This document shows, one piece after another, positions 24,114 to 32,279 of a stretch of DNA of 64,000 nt. The translations under genes were made by a program, and so were the position numbers. Origin of the DNA: RHKX01 sp963823565 (GTDB taxonomy: Bacteria; Actinomycetota; Thermoleophilia; Solirubrobacterales; 70-9). Where the stretch lies: positions 682,001-746,000 of the forward strand of contig CAWGLR010000003.1 in assembly GCA_963823565.1 (NCBI GenBank), read 5' to 3'. The notes beneath the pieces are model-generated. The model was given only the letters and a program-made list of their open reading frames with translations. It made no database searches and was not told the origin of the DNA. The first letter of the stretch is position 1. Each line of letters starts with the position of its first letter.

Positions 24114-25589
24114 GTGAACGACCCGCAGGAAGGCTTGCCGAACACCTTCGAACAGCAGAGCATCGCCGCCGAGGCGCCCGCTGCCGACCGCGTCTCGGGG
24201 CGAGCGCGTCCGCGCCCGCAGCCCGTCGGCGGGCAGGCGATGGGCCACGGGCGCTGGTGGCGCGACGCACGCCGCCGCCGGATGCTCGCCGCCGCCGACC
24301 TGCTCGCCGGCATCGTCCCGCTCGCCCTCGTGGCCGCTCTCGCCACCGGCAGCCTCTGGCCGTTGGCCTTCGCGCCGCTCTGGCCGCTGACGGCGAAGCT
24401 CTTCGGCCTCTACGACCGCGACCACCGGGCGCTCCGGCATCTGACCGCGGACGAGGTCCCTCAGCTCCTCGGCTGGGTGACCCTGCTGACGATCGCGGTC
24501 TCGCTGCTGCTGACGCTCACCCCGGATGGCGAGATGGGCGCGGGATGGATCGTCGCGCTGTTCGTCGTCTCGTCGGTGACGGCGATGGGCTTTCGCGCCC
24601 TCGCCCGCCGGGCGTGGTGGAGGATCACCCCCGCCGAGCGGATCGGGATGGTCGGCGACCCACCGGTCCTGCGGTCGCTGCGGCGCAAGGTCTCCATGTT
24701 CATGGAGATGCACCTCGAGCTGACGGGGGAGCTCCGGATCGCCGGGCTCGAGGACACTGAAGACCGGCGAGCGAGTCTCGACGAGTTCGTCAGGGGAGTC
24801 GACCGGATCGTCCTCGCCGCCGAGCGGCCCGAGCCCGAGCTGATCGGCGAGCTCAAGGAGATCTGCCGCCGCCGTCAAGTGAAGCTCAGCGTCGTCTCCC
24901 CGCTGCGCGGAAGGGCGCTCCCGTCGGGTCGGGTGCCGCAGCTGGCGAACCTGCCGATCCTCGAATACAACACGTGGGACAGGTCGCGCTCGACCCTCGT
25001 GCTCAAGCGCCTCTTCGACCTCGCGGTGGCGGCCGTCGGCCTGATCGTGCTCGCGCCGTTCCTGGTGGCGATCGCGATCGCGATCAAGCTCGACAGCCCA
25101 GGGCCGGTCCTCTTCTCGCAGATCCGGGCGGGGCTCGACGGGCGCCCGTTCCGGATGTACAAGCTGCGGACGATGGTCACCGACGCCGAGGCCCGGCTGC
25201 CGGAGCTGATCGACATCGGCGACCTCAACGAGCCGGTCTTCAAGATCCGCGACGACCCGCGCGTCACCGGGGTCGGCCGCCTGCTGCGGCGCTCGAGCCT
25301 CGATGAGGTCCCGCAGCTGATCAACGTGCTGCTGGGGGAGATGAGCATCGTCGGGCCGCGCCCCGAGCAGGTCGAGCTAGTCGGTCGCTACAGCGACGAG
25401 CAGCGCGGGCGCCTCGCCGCGAAGCCCGGCGTCACGGGTCCGATGCAGGTCTTCGGCCGGGGCGAGCTGACGTTCGCTGAGCGGATCGAGATGGAGCTCG
25501 AGTACATCGAGAATCAGTCCCTCGGTCGCGACCTGCGCATTTTGATCCACACGCTGCCCGCGGTCTTCCGCGGCACGGGTGCGTTCTGA
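24114..25589 (+). CDS. Polyprenyl-phosphate sugar-1-phosphate transferase (WcaJ type)
   Basis: A 491-residue initiating glycosyl-1-phosphate transferase for exopolysaccharide or O-antigen. Four or so N-terminal membrane helices (55-180), a cytoplasmic middle region, and the catalytic Bac_transf domain (about 300-491) starting KRLFDLAVAAVGLIVLAPF and holding LDSPGPVLFSQIRAG, FRMYKLRTM, DDPRVTGVGRLLRRSSLDE and GEMSIVGPRPE. It attaches the first sugar phosphate to a lipid carrier. GTG 24114 is my choice; ATG 24240 (MGHGRWWRD) is possible. The stop overlaps the next gene as CTGA. Confidence 0.93.
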   Translation: MNDPQEGLPNTFEQQSIAAEAPAADRVSGRARPRPQPVGGQAMGHGRWWRDARRRRMLAAADLLAGIVPLALVAALATGSLWPLAFAPLWPLTAKLFGLYDRDHRALRHLTADEVPQLLGWVTLLTIAVSLLLTLTPDGEMGAGWIVALFVVSSVTAMGFRALARRAWWRITPAERIGMVGDPPVLRSLRRKVSMFMEMHLELTGELRIAGLEDTEDRRASLDEFVRGVDRIVLAAERPEPELIGELKEICRRRQVKLSVVSPLRGRALPSGRVPQLANLPILEYNTWDRSRSTLVLKRLFDLAVAAVGLIVLAPFLVAIAIAIKLDSPGPVLFSQIRAGLDGRPFRMYKLRTMVTDAEARLPELIDIGDLNEPVFKIRDDPRVTGVGRLLRRSSLDEVPQLINVLLGEMSIVGPRPEQVELVGRYSDEQRGRLAAKPGVTGPMQVFGRGELTFAERIEMELEYIENQSLGRDLRILIHTLPAVFRGTGAF

Positions 25590-26533
25590 GCGACGCGGCA
25601 TGTCCCGCCTGCGGCGGGGCGATGAGCGGGTGGAGAACGGCGACCGCCGGCGATCCGGCGCTCGGCGGCTCGATCTATGAGCTTCTCCGGTGCGAGCGCT
25701 GCGGCACCGCCCGGACGACGGGTGAGTTGCCGGGTCCGGCCGCGCACGAGACCGCCTACTACGCGCCCACGCAGGGACTCGCCGACCGGCTGATCGAGCC
25801 GCTCCGGGTCCTCGGCGATGCCGACCGCCTGCGCTCCGCCCGCGTGATCGGTCCCGGCAGCCGCGTGCTCGAGGTCGGTTCGGGCGACGGCCGGCTGCTC
25901 GCTCGGCTGAAGCGGCGAGGGGCGGAGGTCGAGGGGGTCGAGCCGTCTCCCGCCGCGCGGCAGCGCTCCGCTGCCGCCGGCGTCCCCGTGATCGGCGGCG
26001 CGGTGGAGGACGCGGAGAAGCCGGCTCGCCCGCCCACCGACGTCATCGCCTGGCACTCGCTCGAGCACCTCGACCGCCCCGCGGAGGCACTGCGCATGCT
26101 GCGGGGCTGGATGGAGCCGGGCGCGCGGCTGGTCGTCGCGACGCCGAACCTGGCGAGCCTGCAGGCGCGGATCGGCGGCGACCGCTGGTTCCATCAGGAC
26201 GTCCCGCGGCACCGCACCCACTTCACCGCGAACGGGCTCGTCGCCCTCGTGAGGCGATCGGGGTTCGAGGTGACGCGGGTCCGCCACCTCGTCGTCGAGC
26301 AGAACCCGCTGGGGATGTGGCAGACGCTGCTGAACCGGGTGACCGCCGGCCGCGACATCGGCTACCGGATGCTCAAGCGGGATCCGGCCCTGCGATCGGA
26401 GCGCCGTTCCGACCTCGCGCTGACCGCGCTGCTCGCCGCGCCCGTCGCGCTCGGTGCCGTCGCGCTGGAGCTGGCGGCGGCCGTCGCCCGGCGCGGCGGG
26501 ACGATCGTCGTCGAGGCGCGGGCCGATGGCTGA
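25586..26533 (+). CDS. Zinc-ribbon SAM-dependent methyltransferase, probable CTG start
   Basis: A 315-residue protein. A start at ATG 25622 would cut a zinc ribbon in half: reading back in frame gives CPACGG before that ATG and CERCG 30 residues later, a CxxC...CxxC site. The only upstream start is CTG 25586, overlapping the previous stop. The methyltransferase fold has VLEVGSGDGRLLARL (SAM loop), GVEPSPAARQ, and AWHSLEHLDRP. The tail has one hydrophobic helix. Such methyltransferases modify nucleotide sugars or glycans, which fits the locus. It overlaps the next GT2 gene by 8 bases. Confidence 0.85.
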   Translation: MSDAACPACGGAMSGWRTATAGDPALGGSIYELLRCERCGTARTTGELPGPAAHETAYYAPTQGLADRLIEPLRVLGDADRLRSARVIGPGSRVLEVGSGDGRLLARLKRRGAEVEGVEPSPAARQRSAAAGVPVIGGAVEDAEKPARPPTDVIAWHSLEHLDRPAEALRMLRGWMEPGARLVVATPNLASLQARIGGDRWFHQDVPRHRTHFTANGLVALVRRSGFEVTRVRHLVVEQNPLGMWQTLLNRVTAGRDIGYRMLKRDPALRSERRSDLALTALLAAPVALGAVALELAAAVARRGGTIVVEARADG

Positions 26534-27512
26534 GCGCGCGATCAGCGTCGTCGTCCCATCGCGCGGACCGGCCCCGCGCCTCAGCAGGCTGCTCGACGGC
26601 CTCGCCGCGCAGACCGTCGCGGTCGAGGCGATCGTCGTCGACAACGACTCCCCGGGCGGGGAGGTCTCGGCGCTCTGCGACGAGTACCACTTCGCCACCG
26701 CGATCCGCCTCGACCGCAACCGCGGGTTCTCGGCGCCGGTCAACCTGGGCGTGCGGCGCTCCGGCGGCGACGTCGTCGTCCTGCTCAACGACGACTGCGT
26801 CTGCGAGCGCGACTTCGCCGAGCGGATCGCTGCGCCCCTCGACCCCGGTGCCGGGGTGGTGATGGTCGCGAGCGTGATGCGCGACCCCGCCGACCCGAGC
26901 GTGATCGACAGCGCCGGCATGGAGCTCGACGGGACCCTGCTGGTCTACGACTACCTCAACGGCGAGCCGCTGAGCGCGCTGACCGCCGCGCGCGACCCGA
27001 TCGGCCCCTCGGCCGCGGCCGCCGCGTTCGACCGCGGGGCGTTCCTGGCCGTTGGCGGCTTCGACGAGCGGCTATTCGCCTACTGGGAGGACGTCGACCT
27101 GGTGTTGCGGCTGCGCGCAGCCGGCGGCCGCTGCGTGCTCGCGCGCGACGCCCTCGGCACCCACGAGCACTCGGCGACGCTGGGTTCGGGGTCGGCGGAG
27201 AAGAACTACCTGATGGGCTACGGGCGCGGCTACACCCTGCGGAAGTGGGGCGTGCTGCGCTCACCGCGGCGGCTCTTCGCCACGCTGGCGCGGGAGGTCG
27301 TGATCGCGGCCGGCCAGGTCGTCATCGACCGCAACGCGGCGGGCATCAGGGGCCGCGTCCGCGGCTGGCGCGATGGCGAGCTGCTCGCCCCGTTTCCGGC
27401 CGAGGTCGCGGCGTGGGGCGGAGGCGTCTCGCTGCGGCGCAACCTCGCCCGCCGGCTCGCCCGCCGGCGGAGGCTGCGGGGCCGGCTCAGCTCCTCAGCG
27501 CCTCGCGGGTGA
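26526..27512 (+). CDS. GT2-family glycosyltransferase (rhamnosyltransferase-like)
   Basis: A 328-residue GT-A enzyme: SVVVPSRGPAPRLSRLLDGL at the start, AIVVDNDSPGGEV, the metal-binding VLLNDDCVCE, an acceptor-side FDERLFAYWEDVDLVLRLR and a basic tail with membrane-associated helix. The WEDVDLxLR motif is typical of WbbL/rhamnosyltransferase relatives. It probably adds a sugar to the lipid-linked unit made by the preceding transferase. It overlaps the methyltransferase at its start and converges with the next GT2 gene by 26 bases. Confidence 0.9.
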   Translation: MAERAISVVVPSRGPAPRLSRLLDGLAAQTVAVEAIVVDNDSPGGEVSALCDEYHFATAIRLDRNRGFSAPVNLGVRRSGGDVVVLLNDDCVCERDFAERIAAPLDPGAGVVMVASVMRDPADPSVIDSAGMELDGTLLVYDYLNGEPLSALTAARDPIGPSAAAAAFDRGAFLAVGGFDERLFAYWEDVDLVLRLRAAGGRCVLARDALGTHEHSATLGSGSAEKNYLMGYGRGYTLRKWGVLRSPRRLFATLAREVVIAAGQVVIDRNAAGIRGRVRGWRDGELLAPFPAEVAAWGGGVSLRRNLARRLARRRRLRGRLSSSAPRG

Positions 27513-28344
27513 GCGAGATCGCGAGCTTGACGGCGATCCCGCAGTAGACGGCCAGGTTCAGCAGGGCGCTGCGGTGCGGCGCCTCATGGCGGCGGTAGAA
27601 GCGGCCCATGCCGCGATGGAAAGCGATGTTCAGCTTCGGCCCGCGGCGCCCCTCGGTGGTCCCGGCCTTCGTGTGCAGCGCCCGCGAGCGCGGCTCGTAG
27701 AAGGTGATCCAGCCGCCGTCGCGGAGCCGGCGGCAGAGGTCGAGGTCCTCCATGTACATCCAGTAGCCCTCGTCGAAGAGCCCGACCTGCTCGAGGGCGC
27801 GACGGCGCAGCAGCATGAAGGCGCCGTTGACCGCGTCGACGGGGCCGCGATCGACCTCGGGGGCCCGGTAGGCGGCGAGTGCGCCGCCCTCCATCCGGCG
27901 GCCGATTCCGGTGAAGTGCCCGAGCGCGCTGAGCGGGGTCGGGAAGGAGCGCCGCGCAGCGTGATCGAAGCTGCCGTCCTCGCGCACCAGCGCCGGTCCG
28001 GCGCAGCCGACCTCCGAGGTCGCTTCCATCAGCTCCAGCAGCGGCGGCAGGGTTCCCGGGTCGATCGCCGCGTCGGGGTTGAGGACGAGGACGTAGGGTG
28101 CCGAGCCGCGGCGGATGCCGATGTTCTGGGCGACGGCGAAGCCGAGGTTGCGGGTCTGCGGAAGCAGGCGCACCTCGGGGAACTCGGAGGCGACCATCTC
28201 GGCGGTCCCGTCGCCGCTGGCGTTGTCGACGACCGTCACGGTCGCCTCGCCTGCGGGCAGCGAGTCACGCAGCGAGCGCAGGCAGCGGCGCAGCAGCTCG
28301 GTGCCCCGGAAGGAGACGATGACGACGTCGACGCGCTCGGCCAC
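27487..28344 (-). CDS. GT2-family glycosyltransferase (WbbL-like)
   Basis: A 285-residue GT-A enzyme, shorter than its convergent neighbour. Landmarks are VDVVIVSFRGTELLRRCL, TVVDNASGDGT, the metal site VLNPDAAIDPG, VNGAFMLLRRRAL and GYWMYMEDLDLCRRLRD. The RNLGFAVAQNIGIRR segment is diagnostic for rhamnosyltransferase-like GT2 proteins. Likely part of the same glycan pathway. It starts ATG 28344, 28 bases before the paralogous hydrolase ends, both on the minus strand. Confidence 0.9.
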   Translation of the reverse strand: MAERVDVVIVSFRGTELLRRCLRSLRDSLPAGEATVTVVDNASGDGTAEMVASEFPEVRLLPQTRNLGFAVAQNIGIRRGSAPYVLVLNPDAAIDPGTLPPLLELMEATSEVGCAGPALVREDGSFDHAARRSFPTPLSALGHFTGIGRRMEGGALAAYRAPEVDRGPVDAVNGAFMLLRRRALEQVGLFDEGYWMYMEDLDLCRRLRDGGWITFYEPRSRALHTKAGTTEGRRGPKLNIAFHRGMGRFYRRHEAPHRSALLNLAVYCGIAVKLAISLTREALRS

Positions 28345-28372
28345 GGCGCGCCACGCTAGCGGGGGCGGTGCC

Positions 28373-29470
28373 TCAGGGGGTGGAGAGCGACGCGAACACG
28401 TCGAGCAGGTCCTTGGCGGCGCCCTTCTTGTCGACCAGCCCCGAGCTCTCGCACCAGAGGCAGAGGTCGTCGCGGCCGTCGCGCCACTGGTACCAGAGCA
28501 TCCCGTGGAGCTTCAGCCGCTTGCGCATCTGCAGCGCCATCTTGAACGAGCCGCGGAGGGCCGCCTTCTGGCCCGCCTTGCTCTTGATCAGCGGGTGGTT
28601 GCTCCTGCCGCGCTTCGAGCCCCAGCCGATCTCGGTCACCCAGATCGGCGTGTTGCGCGCCCGGCGCCGGTTGAGGATCGAGCGCGCGCCCTTGAGCTGC
28701 TTCTTGACGCCCGCGACGGTCCCCGCGTAGGGGTGGTAGGCGACGTCGTCGATGACCTTGGCGACCCCGCGGTCCTTGAAGAGCTGCCCGAGGTACTTCT
28801 TGCCGGTGATCGCGTGCGAGTTCGTCGGCTCCGCGACGATCCCGGCGGTCATCACCTCGGCCCTCGGGTCGATCGCGTGGATGACGTTCGCCGTCGCCTT
28901 CAGGAAGGACCCGTACTCCCGCGCGTTCGGCTTCGGCCCCCACCAGGTGATCGAGTTGGGCTCGTTCCAGATCTGCCAGACCTCGATCGGGTTGTAGGGC
29001 ACGTACTGGTTGATCTTCAGGTCCCAGAAGGTCCCGCCGGGCCCGTAGCGCGAGACGACCACGGCGACGTACTCGTCCCACGCCTTCTTCGCCTTGCCCT
29101 TGAGCGGGGTCTTGTTGAGCTTGTCGGAGATCCAATGCGGGAGCCCGTAGAGGATCGGGATCACATCGATGCCGCGGGTCGCCGCGCTGCGGACGATCTG
29201 GTCGCCGTAGGTCCAGCGGTAGCCGTCCTCTCGCGTCGGCTTGAACGCGTTGGCCGGGAAGATCATGCGGGTGACGCCGGTGTTGGCCGCGGCCATGGCC
29301 TCGTAATCCACCGGGCCGGCGTTGATGTTGACCCCGAAGAACCCGGGAGGAGCCGCCGCGGCTTCGCCACGGGAGGGCAGGGCGAGCGCCAGGACGAGCG
29401 CCGGGAGCAGGAGCACCGCGAGCGCAATCGACCGTGACACCCGCAATCCACTTGTGCGGAAAGGGGTCAC
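28373..29470 (-). CDS. Exported glycoside hydrolase, paralogue of the 20669 enzyme
   Basis: A 365-residue secreted clan GH-A protein with a signal peptide (hydrophobic 15-32, ending GEAAAAPPG) but no lipobox, unlike its paralogue. Acid/base Glu in WQIWNEPNSITWW, nucleophile Glu in IWVTEIGWGSK, and tail DLCLWCESSGLVD. Many Lys/Arg residues on the mature domain suggest binding to an acidic glycan. It closes the polysaccharide locus on the right as the lipoprotein form does on the left. GTG 29470 is used; a GTG eight codons later (VSRSIALAV) gives a tighter signal peptide. Confidence 0.87.
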   Translation of the reverse strand: MTPFRTSGLRVSRSIALAVLLLPALVLALALPSRGEAAAAPPGFFGVNINAGPVDYEAMAAANTGVTRMIFPANAFKPTREDGYRWTYGDQIVRSAATRGIDVIPILYGLPHWISDKLNKTPLKGKAKKAWDEYVAVVVSRYGPGGTFWDLKINQYVPYNPIEVWQIWNEPNSITWWGPKPNAREYGSFLKATANVIHAIDPRAEVMTAGIVAEPTNSHAITGKKYLGQLFKDRGVAKVIDDVAYHPYAGTVAGVKKQLKGARSILNRRRARNTPIWVTEIGWGSKRGRSNHPLIKSKAGQKAALRGSFKMALQMRKRLKLHGMLWYQWRDGRDDLCLWCESSGLVDKKGAAKDLLDVFASLSTP

Positions 29471-29536
29471 GAGAGCGCGTGATCGTAGCGACCCGCCCGG
29501 ACCGGCACAACGCGGAACCGGCTCCTCGCACGGGGA

Positions 29537-30286
29537 TCAGTGGGCGAGCACGAGCCCGAGGAACCGTTTGGTGCGCTCCTCGCGCGGGTTCTCCAGCACG
29601 TCGGCCGGCCGCCCCTGCTCGATGATCCTGCCGACGTCCATGAACACGACCTGGTCGGCGACATCCCGCGCGAACCCCATCTCGTGGGTGACGACGATCA
29701 TCGTCATCCCCTCGGAGGCGAGCTCGCGCATCACGTCGAGCACCTCCTTGACCAGCTCGGGGTCGAGCGCGCTGGTCACCTCGTCGAAGAGCATCACGTG
29801 CGGGTCCATCGCCAGCGCCCGCGCGATCGCCACCCGCTGCTGCTGTCCGCCCGACAGCCGCTCGGGGTACTCGTCCATCTTGTCGGCGAGCCCGACCCGG
29901 GCCAGCAGCTGCTCGCCCCGCTCCCGGCACTCGTCATCGGACTTGCCCAGCACCGTCTCGGGGGCGAGCGTCACGTTCTCGAGCGCGCTCTTGTGCGGGA
30001 AGAGGTTGAACTGCTGGAAGACCATGCCCACGCGCCGGCGCACGAAGTCGAGGTCCTCGTGGCCACCCTCGGTGATCTCCTCGCCCTCGAGCATGATCCG
30101 CCCGTGCTCGGGCGGAGCGAGCAGGTTGATGCAGCGGAGCAGCGTGCTCTTGCCGGAGCCGCTGGGCCCGATGACGCAGACCACCTGACCCCGACCGACG
30201 GTCATGTCGACCCCTCGGAGGACCTTCAGGCTGCCGAAGCTCTTGTGGACGTCCTCGAGCTTGAGGACGGCCTCACCAGTGCTCAT
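29537..30286 (-). CDS. Polar amino-acid ABC transporter ATPase
   Basis: A 249-residue ATPase of the GlnQ/HisP (PAAT) family. Walker A GPSGSGKST, Q-loop FQQFNLFPH, signature LSGGQQQRVAIARAL, Walker B VMLFDEVTSALD, H-loop VVTHEMGF. It powers import with the permease directly upstream, with which it overlaps by one base (TGATG at 30284-30288). The substrate is set by the binding protein at 31275; proximity to cysM makes cystine plausible but unproved. Confidence 0.95.
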   Translation of the reverse strand: MSTGEAVLKLEDVHKSFGSLKVLRGVDMTVGRGQVVCVIGPSGSGKSTLLRCINLLAPPEHGRIMLEGEEITEGGHEDLDFVRRRVGMVFQQFNLFPHKSALENVTLAPETVLGKSDDECRERGEQLLARVGLADKMDEYPERLSGGQQQRVAIARALAMDPHVMLFDEVTSALDPELVKEVLDVMRELASEGMTMIVVTHEMGFARDVADQVVFMDVGRIIEQGRPADVLENPREERTKRFLGLVLAH

Positions 30287-31116
30287 CAAACGCCTCCTCC
30301 TACTCCACCGCCGCCGGTGGAGGGCGGCATGCCGCCGGCGAACTCGGTCATGTCGAGGTCGTCGTCGGACGAGCCGCTGCGACTCGTCCGCCTCTGCTGG
30401 CGGGCGATCAGGACGTCGACGAGGCGGGCGAGCGGGATGGTCACGATCAGGAACAGGATCGCTCCCATCACCAGGCCGGACCCGTTGAACGTGTCCGACT
30501 GGATCTGCCGGCCCACGTAGACGACGTCGGCGAGGCCGAGGATGCTGACCAGGGAGGTGTCCTTCATCAGCGCGATGAAGTCGTTGAGCAGCGGCGGGAT
30601 CACCTTGCGGACCGCCTGGGGCACGATCACGTGGCGCATCGCCTGGCCGTGGCTCATGCCCAGCGACCGCGCCGCCTCCATCTGCCCTCCGGGCACGGCT
30701 TCGATGCCGGCTCGGTAGACCTCGGCCATGTAGGCGCCATAGGTGATCGTCAGGGAGATCACACCCCACCAGAACGGGCTGGTCTCGCCGAGCCATGTCG
30801 GCTTCCCGAGGAACTCGGGAATGACCTCGCCGCCGACCGGCGAGGAGAGCGAGCTGAGCCCGCCCGAGACCAGGAGCAGCACGATCAAGAGCGGGACGCC
30901 GCGGAAGACGTCGATGTAGCCGATCGTCAGCCAGCGGATCGGTGCCAGCGGCCGGCCCGGCAGCTGCCGCAGGACGGCCAGGACCAGGCCCCAGAGCAGC
31001 GAGAGGACTCCGCCGAAGATCGAGAGCTTGAGCGTGATCCAGAACCCCTCGAGGATCGGCGAGAGGTTGTCCTCCATGACGCCGAAGTCGAAGTAGTACT
31101 GGCGGATGAAATCCAT
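30286..31116 (-). CDS. Polar amino-acid ABC transporter permease
   Basis: A 276-residue permease of the HisM/GlnP type with about five transmembrane helices and the conserved EAA loop in EAARSLGMSHGQAMRHVIVP. It has a long periplasm-side insertion between helices (SSPVGGEVIPEFLGKPTW) and ends in an unusual Gly-rich tail (PPSTGGGGVGGGV). It is the middle gene of a binding protein-permease-ATPase operon on the minus strand. A strong hairpin separates it from the binding-protein gene. Confidence 0.95.
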   Translation of the reverse strand: MDFIRQYYFDFGVMEDNLSPILEGFWITLKLSIFGGVLSLLWGLVLAVLRQLPGRPLAPIRWLTIGYIDVFRGVPLLIVLLLVSGGLSSLSSPVGGEVIPEFLGKPTWLGETSPFWWGVISLTITYGAYMAEVYRAGIEAVPGGQMEAARSLGMSHGQAMRHVIVPQAVRKVIPPLLNDFIALMKDTSLVSILGLADVVYVGRQIQSDTFNGSGLVMGAILFLIVTIPLARLVDVLIARQQRRTSRSGSSDDDLDMTEFAGGMPPSTGGGGVGGGV

Positions 31117-31182
31117 GCGCGCTGCTCTCGCTCCCTAGATCGGACCTGCGCCTGCTGCCGGGTTTCTACCCGGTCTCGGAAC

Positions 31183-31212
31183 GAGAAGGGGCGCCGTCGA
31201 GCGCCCCTTCTC
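31183..31212 (-). terminator. Intra-operon hairpin after the binding-protein gene
   Basis: Perfect 12-base stem GAGAAGGGGCGC / GCGCCCCTTCTC with a 6-base loop between the binding-protein and permease genes. Such structures commonly protect or partly terminate transcripts so that binding protein is made in excess over the membrane components. Confidence 0.7.
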
Positions 31213-31274
31213 CAGGTGAGTCGTGCCCGCGAGGTCGTTTCCCCGCCGGCGGTTGCCGTTGTTTCGTGCCGCGA

Positions 31275-32126
31275 TCAGCCGCCCTGGGTGACGGACTCGG
31301 GCGCGCCGGTCGAGAAGTACTCCTGGTACAGGTCGTCCATCGTGCCGTCGTCGATCAGCTCGCCGATCGCCTGGTCGACCGCGTCGCCGAGCGGGTTGCC
31401 CGGAGCAACCGGGAAGCCGTAGACCTCGTCGGTGGAGATCTCCTGGGCGATCTCGATGCCGCCCTGCTTCTCGACCGCGTCGGCCGCGAAGGGCTGGTCG
31501 ACGATCGCCGCGGCGACCTGCTCGGTGGTCACGGCGGCGAGGGCGTCGGCGCCCTTGCTGAAGCCGCGGACCTCGGAGGCGTCGGTCTCGTCCTCGGCGA
31601 GGGCCTGGCCGGTGGTGCCCTGCTGGGCGCCGACGATCTCACCCGAGAGATCGTCCGTCGAGGTGATGTCCGAGCCCTCCGGCACGACGAGCGCCTGCTG
31701 CGCCTCGTAGTAGGGGCGGGAGAAGTCGACGACCTTCTCGCGGGCGGGCGTGATCGTGGCCGCGGCGGCGACGATGTCGAACTGGCCGCTCGCCACGTCG
31801 CGGAAGATCGTGTCGAACGAGCTGTTCTGGTAGGTGGGCTCGAGGCCGAGCTTGGCCGCGATCGCGTCCATCAGGTCCTTGTCGAAGCCGCTGAAGTCGC
31901 CGCCCTCGGGGGTCCCGATCTCGAACGGCGGGTACGGGGCGTCGGTGCCGACGAGGAGCTGTCCGTCCTGGAGCAGCTTCGCGCCCGAGATATCGATGTC
32001 GGAGCTCGCGCTCGTGCTGTCGGATGAGCTGCTGTCGTCGTCGCTGTCGCCGCAGCCGGCCACGACCATGGCGGCCATCAGCCCGACGACGAGGAAGAGC
32101 AGCGACCAAAGGCGGGTCTTCGTCAT
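31275..32126 (-). CDS. Amino-acid ABC transporter substrate-binding lipoprotein
   Basis: A 283-residue SBP_bac_3-family lipoprotein: lipobox VVAGC (about 23-27), a Ser/Asp-rich linker, then the ligand domain LLVGTDAPYPPFEIGTPEGG with the amino-acid-binding FSGFDKDLMDAIAAKLGL and DIVAAAATITPAREKVVDFS. Lipid-anchored outside the membrane, it feeds the downstream permease. ATG 32126 has AAGGAG 8 bases upstream inside a 13-base palindrome (AAGGAG-T-CTCCTT, 32128-32140). It is divergent from cysM with a 150-base gap. Confidence 0.95.
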   Translation of the reverse strand: MTKTRLWSLLFLVVGLMAAMVVAGCGDSDDDSSSSDSTSASSDIDISGAKLLQDGQLLVGTDAPYPPFEIGTPEGGDFSGFDKDLMDAIAAKLGLEPTYQNSSFDTIFRDVASGQFDIVAAAATITPAREKVVDFSRPYYEAQQALVVPEGSDITSTDDLSGEIVGAQQGTTGQALAEDETDASEVRGFSKGADALAAVTTEQVAAAIVDQPFAADAVEKQGGIEIAQEISTDEVYGFPVAPGNPLGDAVDQAIGELIDDGTMDDLYQEYFSTGAPESVTQGG

Positions 32127-32168
32127 CAAGGAGTCTCCTTACTGGATCGCACCGCACCTGCCCCATGC

Positions 32169-32188
32169 TGGTGGGCGGGCGCCCACCA
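32169..32188. promoter_or_regulatory. Palindrome and direct repeat between transporter and cysM
   Basis: TGGTGGGCG-GG-CGCCCACCA is a perfect 9-base inverted repeat in the divergent intergenic region, followed by two ATGCGCG repeats (32197, 32209) exactly 12 bases apart. Placement between a transporter and a cysteine gene suits a shared operator; no regulator is identified. Confidence 0.45.
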
Positions 32189-32259
32189 TATCCCGAATGC
32201 GCGATTTCATGCGCGGTAGACGGACACGGGCAGGCCGTGAGGGCACCAGCGGGACTTCA

Positions 32260-32279
32260 CTACACTTACTGAAGCAATG
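32260..32279 (+). promoter_or_regulatory. Leaderless promoter/operator of cysM, near-identical to 18015
   Basis: CTACACTTACTGAAGCAATG: TACACT -10, 10-base spacer, ATG. Differs at three positions from the element at 18015-18034. CTTCA at 32255-32259 and TGAAG at 32270-32274 form an inverted repeat around the -10. Confidence 0.65.
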
